The notes beneath the pieces were generated by a model that searched no databases, was not told the origin of the DNA, and saw nothing but the letters and a program-made list of their open reading frames with translations. 8,920 bases of DNA from Calditrichia bacterium (GTDB taxonomy: Bacteria; Calditrichota; Calditrichia; Calditrichales; Calditrichaceae). Within the stretch, counting starts at the first letter, position 1, and each line of letters begins with the position of its first letter. Shown piece after piece: positions 5,556 through 8,920 of the stretch. Where the stretch lies: assembly GCA_027039465.1 (NCBI GenBank), contig JALWEA010000422.1, positions 1 to 8,920 of the forward strand. The letters run 5' to 3'. The translations under genes were made by a program, and so were the position numbers.

Positions 5556-6926
5556 GTGAAACGAATCGTTTACTTAATTCCGTTTTTGATTGCGTTTATT
5601 TTAATGGTTTCGTGTCAGGAGAAAAAGTCGGATATTGCCGAAAAAGAAGGGCTTTACGAAGTAACCAATCAATCGAGTTGCGTGGGTTGCCATACCAATA
5701 AAGCCTTGCTGGAACAAGTGGCCGAACCTCTTGAAGGCGGCGGCGGTGAAGCGGGCGAGGGCTGAGGCGGCGCGGTGGCCCCGTTGGGGCCTGCGGAACG
5801 TGTTTTGGTTTCTCAGCAATTTTTAAACAGCCCGCACGGCCAGATTAAATGTACCTCCTGCCATGGGGGCGATCCCAATACGCCGTTAACCAAAGAGGCC
5901 AAAGCGGAGGCGCATTCGGCCCAGAAAAATTTTGTTGCCTATCCAAGCGAACAGGCGGATACTTATTGCGGTTCATGCCATTCGGACAAAACATCCAAAT
6001 TCGACAATGCTTTACATTATACGCAAGAAGGTTATTACCAACGTTTCATGGTTCGTGCCGGTGGGCAGGATTTACGAAACGATCCGAAGATGGCAGCAGG
6101 ATTTAATAAAGCCTGCGCCAAATGCCATGCCAGTTGCGGACAGTGCCATGTCATTCGACCGGTATCGGTAAACGGCGGTTTGGAAAAAGCACATGTCTTT
6201 TACGAAACGCCGAGCATGGTCAACAATTGTACGGCTTGCCACGGATCGCGTGTTGGGGAAGAATATCGCGGATTGCATGCCGGTGAAGAGGGCTGGCCGG
6301 AAGGCATTAAAGCGGATGTCCATTACAACCAAGGGTTTCAATGCACCTTCTGCCATAAAGGTCACGAAATGCACGGTGACGGCACGCTTTACACCTATCG
6401 ATACGTGGACAATCCCGATTTTGTACCCCAGTGCGTGGATTGCCATCAGGATGTGCTTGACCCGAATACGGATAATCAATATCATAAAACGCATGTTCAG
6501 GGCAGTAAAAAGCTGGAATGCCAGATTTGCCATTCGCAGACTTACAAAAGTTGTAATTCCTGCCACGTAGGCAAAGGCATCACCGGGCATTCCTACCCGA
6601 CTTTTAAGATCGGTAAAAATTACATGAAAAACGACATGCGTAATTATGATTTTATTCTGGTTCGTCACATTCCCATTGCACCGGATACTTACGACAATTG
6701 GGGCGGCTCGATTTCGTTGACGACGTTTGATGCGGCACCGACCTGGAAATACGCTACCCCGCACAATATTCAGCGTTGGACGTCTCAAACCGATACCACC
6801 GGAACGGCATGGTGCGGTGAATCGTGCCACAATAATTTCGATAAATATTTATTGACGCCGGCCGACGTGGATTCGAATTATCTGGATGCCGAATTAAAAG
6901 CCAATGCACCTGTGTTCGTAAAATAA
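5556..6926 (+). CDS. Multiheme cytochrome c lipoprotein with in-frame UGA, probable selenoprotein (possibly ExtS-like)
   Basis: Read through one TGA at 5763-5765, this frame encodes 456 residues with Sec at position 70. It starts at GTG 5556 (GGAG eight bases upstream). The hydrophobic signal ends in a lipobox-like LMVSC (lipidated Cys20). Heme-binding CXXCH motifs lie at 42, 99, 138, 187, 194, 225, 263, 293, 322 and 333, and a CX3CH at 420-425 could bind an eleventh. Only the first precedes the TGA. The downstream part has no ribosome binding site or signal peptide and could not mature alone as a cytochrome. The Sec sits in a Gly-rich loop, GGGGEAGEG-Sec-GGA, followed by a SECIS-like hairpin. 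Heme attachment and the lipid anchor place it outside the cytoplasm, probably as the outer-membrane component of an electron conduit. Alternatives are a sequencing error or a recent nonsense mutation; the otherwise intact frame argues against decay. Confidence 0.82.
5763..5765 (+). other. In-frame UGA, probable selenocysteine codon (Sec70)
   Basis: The reading frame is open on both sides: 69 codons from the GTG at 5556 and 386 codons to the TAA at 6924-6926. The codons around it read GAG-GGC-TGA-GGC-GGC. Nothing else in this gene is broken. The mutase gene in this window ends in TGA and all tryptophans are encoded by TGG, so TGA is a normal stop elsewhere. No selenocysteine machinery genes are in view. 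Confidence 0.75.
5771..5795 (+). promoter_or_regulatory. SECIS-like stem-loop directly after the UGA
   Basis: The upper stem is six consecutive G-C pairs: GGCCCC (5777-5782) with GGGGCC (5786-5791), capped by the loop GUU (5783-5785). A lower stem of three pairs (5771-5773 with 5793-5795) is separated by a small internal loop containing U5776. The loop begins 17 bases after the UGA and starts with G followed by U, which fits the position and loop features known for bacterial SECIS elements read by SelB. Its fine structure differs from the E. coli fdhF element, as is common across phyla. Confidence 0.6.
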
Positions 6927-6939
6927 CCCAGAACCTCCC

Positions 6940-6968
6940 GGGCTGACGGTTCGTCCGCCAGCCCTTTT
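6940..6968 (+). terminator. Terminator-like hairpin after the cytochrome lipoprotein gene
   Basis: GGGCTGACGG (6940-6949) pairs with CCGCCAGCCC (6955-6964) with one A-C mismatch and a 5-base loop, followed by TTTT (6965-6968) and an AT-rich run. It begins 13 bases after the cytochrome stop codon. The barrel gene starts 24 bases further on with no visible promoter between, so this may act as a partial terminator or RNA stabiliser within the operon. Confidence 0.65.
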
Positions 6969-6992
6969 ATTAAATTAAGGTGAGAAGGAATC

Positions 6993-8213
6993 ATGAAAAA
7001 ACGCAATGTTTTAATGGTTTGTTTGGTTTTACTCGGATCGAGCGTTCTGTTCTCACAAACGGTAAAAACCAACGGTTACATTCGCAATTCCGTGTACAGC
7101 TATGCCACTCAGAAAACAGAAGGTTCTACGGCGACCGAAACCCATACGCGATTGTACCAAACCATCAATGTAAATGTCTCTTCCGGGCAGCTTTCGGCCA
7201 TTCAATTGCATTTTGCCGGACGCGCGCTAACCGATTTGGCCGAAACCGATTTGAGCGACCTGAAGCGTTTTAAAGCCTACCGTTTCTCCGTTTCGGGCAA
7301 AGGGCTTTTTCATAATTTTCTGGATTTTGAACTCGGGAGACAATTTTTGTACCCGGGCCTGATTTTGGGCAGTTTGGACGGTTTGAATCTTACGGTTAAA
7401 CCGTGGAAGAATATTAGCTGGCAAATTTACGGCGGAATGGAATCGCACTTGCTGCGCGCTTTCAAAATGTACCAACCTTCCGAAGCAACGGTTTTCGGAA
7501 GTCGCATAAAATTGAATCATCTGTTGAATACCAATTGGCATTTGGTTTATCTGCAAAAAATGTATCACAGCCAAACGCAGTGGCAAATTGTCGGTTTGAA
7601 TGTGGCCAATTACAGCTTGCCGCATTTGACGGTTTTGTTGCAATCCCATTACGATTTGGTCAATAACCGCATGCACCGCCTTTATTTGTCAGCGCGTTAT
7701 CAGGTCAATCGCAAATTATTTTTAAGCGGATATGTTAAAGAGCAATACCCGCAGGTTTACAATACCTCCTATTTTGAAATTTTTGAAGTGGAGCAGTATT
7801 TATTGGCCGGATTCAATGCCGCTTATCAACTAAATAATCGCTTTAACTTAACAGCCATGGTGCAGGGCGTGCAATTGGAAGAGGGTTACGGCAACCGATT
7901 CATTGTTACGCTGGGCGATGCCAACGGATCGTTGGGGCTGATTTACGAAAGCGGCGATTTGGGCAATCAGTTGGGACTGCTAATCGATTATCGCTACGAG
8001 ATTTTGAAGAATTTGCTGGCAACCGTTAGTGTTGATTTTTCCCGCTATCGTTTTGAAAAACGATTCGATTACGACAGTCAAATCGCCAATGCTCTGGGGC
8101 TAAGCTACCGCTTTTCCAAACATTGGAACGCCCGGTTGGAGTATCAGTGGTTGAGAAACACCGATTTTAAATATGATCAGCGTGTTTTGAATCATATTAA
8201 TTTTATTTGGTAA
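6993..8213 (+). CDS. extI: Outer-membrane beta-barrel protein, putative porin of the cytochrome conduit (ExtI-like)
   Basis: A 406-residue protein with a signal peptide (residues 1 to about 21, VLFS-QT junction). The rest alternates polar and hydrophobic residues in short strands rich in Tyr, Phe and Trp, separated by turns, and the chain ends NHINFIW with a terminal aromatic residue, the usual signature of proteins inserted by the Bam machinery. It has no heme motifs and no conserved enzyme motif that I recognise. GAAGGA lies just upstream of the ATG. It sits between two multiheme cytochrome genes, as barrel proteins do in porin-cytochrome electron conduits (MtrB, ExtI and similar). In Geobacter, ExtI has been linked to selenite/tellurite reduction; the symbol here rests on position and type only. 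It could instead be a substrate-specific channel. Confidence 0.78.
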   Translation: MKKRNVLMVCLVLLGSSVLFSQTVKTNGYIRNSVYSYATQKTEGSTATETHTRLYQTINVNVSSGQLSAIQLHFAGRALTDLAETDLSDLKRFKAYRFSVSGKGLFHNFLDFELGRQFLYPGLILGSLDGLNLTVKPWKNISWQIYGGMESHLLRAFKMYQPSEATVFGSRIKLNHLLNTNWHLVYLQKMYHSQTQWQIVGLNVANYSLPHLTVLLQSHYDLVNNRMHRLYLSARYQVNRKLFLSGYVKEQYPQVYNTSYFEIFEVEQYLLAGFNAAYQLNNRFNLTAMVQGVQLEEGYGNRFIVTLGDANGSLGLIYESGDLGNQLGLLIDYRYEILKNLLATVSVDFSRYRFEKRFDYDSQIANALGLSYRFSKHWNARLEYQWLRNTDFKYDQRVLNHINFIW

Positions 8214-8225
8214 AAGGTGGAAACT

Positions 8226-8920
8226 ATGCAGAAACGATGGATCATTTTATCGTTTGTTCTTTTTGTTCTGGCTACTTTCTTGCAGGCGCAGCAGAAAGAT
8301 AAAATTATTTTTTCGCATAAATTGCATGTGCAGGATCAGGGAATCGAATGTTTGGACTGTCACGGCAAAGTGGCGGAAAGCGTGAAATCGACGGATGTGC
8401 TTTTGCCGGATATGCAGACCTGCTACAATTGCCACGACGAAGACGAAACGCCGTGTTCCAAGTGCCACACCAATCCCGATGATCCCGGTATCGCGCCCAG
8501 ATTAAAAGGCTTTAAAAGTAAATTCCCGCACAAGCTTCACGTCGAACAAAAGGAACTGAATTGTCTGACTTGCCATAAAGGGGTTGATCAATCGACCGCG
8601 GTTGGCGCCTTGCATTTGCCGCCAAAGGAGCAATGCAACACGTGCCATCAGGGAGCGGATGTGGCCACCAATAAAATTCAGTGCCTGACTTGCCATTCGT
8701 CCAAAATGAATTTTACACCGGTAAGCCATCGCGTGAATTGGCAAAAAGATCACGGTGTTGTAGAGCAGGCCGGAACGGAAGCTTGCACCCATTGCCATCA
8801 AAATAATTATTGTGTTACGTGCCACGAAGGCGACAATTTGGATCACAAAGTACATCCGTTGAATTTTAAATACACGCACGGCCTTATGGCGAAAGGTAAC
8901 AAAGAGAATTGCTTAACCTG
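8226..8920 (+). CDS. Periplasmic multiheme cytochrome c, 3' truncated by window end (possibly ExtM-like)
   Basis: The frame is open from ATG 8226 to the window end (231 full codons) and has no stop in view, so it is a partial gene. GGTGG lies upstream of the start, 13 bases after the barrel stop, so the two are tightly coupled. A signal peptide with likely cleavage at LQA-QQ (after residue 21) has no lipobox Cys, which points to a soluble periplasmic protein. Eight CXXCH motifs are complete: CLDCH, CYNCH, CSKCH, CLTCH, CNTCH, CLTCH, CTHCH and CVTCH, and a ninth (Cys-Leu-Thr) is cut by the edge. The early part, with FSHKLHV-GIECLDCH, resembles cytochrome c7/c3-like repeats. Its probable job is to bring electrons across the periplasm to the barrel and the lipid-anchored cytochrome. 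The ExtM name is a guess from context. Confidence 0.9.
   Translation, partial: MQKRWIILSFVLFVLATFLQAQQKDKIIFSHKLHVQDQGIECLDCHGKVAESVKSTDVLLPDMQTCYNCHDEDETPCSKCHTNPDDPGIAPRLKGFKSKFPHKLHVEQKELNCLTCHKGVDQSTAVGALHLPPKEQCNTCHQGADVATNKIQCLTCHSSKMNFTPVSHRVNWQKDHGVVEQAGTEACTHCHQNNYCVTCHEGDNLDHKVHPLNFKYTHGLMAKGNKENCLT

Noticed and set aside
5557..5573. TGAAAC-GAATC-GTTTAC over the cytochrome start codon resembles the upstream palindromes.
   Set aside because: It has two mismatches in the right half, overlaps coding sequence and the start codon, and no sigma-54 promoter lies downstream. Coincidence is more likely.
5763..5765. General reassignment of TGA to an amino acid in this genome.
   Set aside because: The mutase gene ends at a TGA, tryptophan is encoded by TGG throughout, and no other gene in the window has an internal TGA.
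6072..6830. Long open frame on the minus strand (252 codons) across the cytochrome gene.
   Set aside because: It is a shadow of the cytochrome gene: no ribosome binding site, no recognisable domain, and the opposite strand carries regular CXXCH motifs.
5775..6926. Separate gene starting at the GTG after the TGA.
   Set aside because: It has no ribosome binding site or export signal, though it would carry nine CXXCH motifs that need the periplasm. Read-through from 5556 explains all parts.

Overview
The window holds seven protein genes in two divergent blocks around a 445-base regulatory region (4038-4482). The minus-strand block, read right to left, is a PAS/AAA+/Fis sigma-54 activator (2664-4037), a small AT-rich membrane protein of the isoprenylcysteine methyltransferase type (2070-2564), and the large subunit of a B12-dependent methylmalonyl-CoA mutase (211-1884). 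The plus-strand block is a lipoprotein with two rhodanese domains (4483-5460), a multiheme cytochrome c lipoprotein (5556-6926), an outer-membrane beta-barrel (6993-8213), and a second multiheme cytochrome c cut by the window end (8226 onward).

The main observation is that the cytochrome lipoprotein is interrupted at codon 70 by a single in-frame TGA (5763-5765). Upstream of it lie the ribosome binding site, lipoprotein signal and first heme motif; downstream, in the same frame, lie nine more CXXCH motifs over about 1.1 kb with no ribosome binding site or signal peptide of their own. Right after the TGA is a GC-rich hairpin (5771-5795) whose apical loop is placed as in bacterial SECIS elements. 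I read this as a probable selenocysteine-containing multiheme cytochrome, in a Gly-rich segment (Gly-Glu-Gly-Sec-Gly-Gly). TGA is used as an ordinary stop by the mutase gene in the same window, so general codon reassignment is unlikely.

The plus-strand gene set (rhodanese lipoprotein, multiheme cytochrome lipoprotein, beta-barrel, periplasmic multiheme cytochrome) has the layout of a porin-cytochrome electron conduit. It resembles the Ext (extHIJKL-like) clusters of Geobacter linked to extracellular electron transfer and to selenite/tellurite reduction. Electrons would pass from the periplasmic cytochrome through the barrel-associated complex to the lipid-anchored cytochrome; the rhodanese would handle sulfur or selenium. 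Its control looks readable: a canonical -24/-12 sigma-54 promoter (4402-4417) precedes the rhodanese gene, two copies of the palindrome TGAAAC-N5-GTTTCA lie 70 bases apart upstream, and the activator gene is divergent. Terminator-like hairpins after the rhodanese and cytochrome genes may grade expression along the operon.

The organism is a Gram-negative anaerobe or facultative anaerobe capable of respiration with multiheme cytochromes. GC content is moderate (roughly 45%). Gene style, split methylmalonyl-CoA mutase and conduit genes would fit Calditrichota or a related FCB-type lineage, but this assignment is a low-confidence inference without any marker gene.
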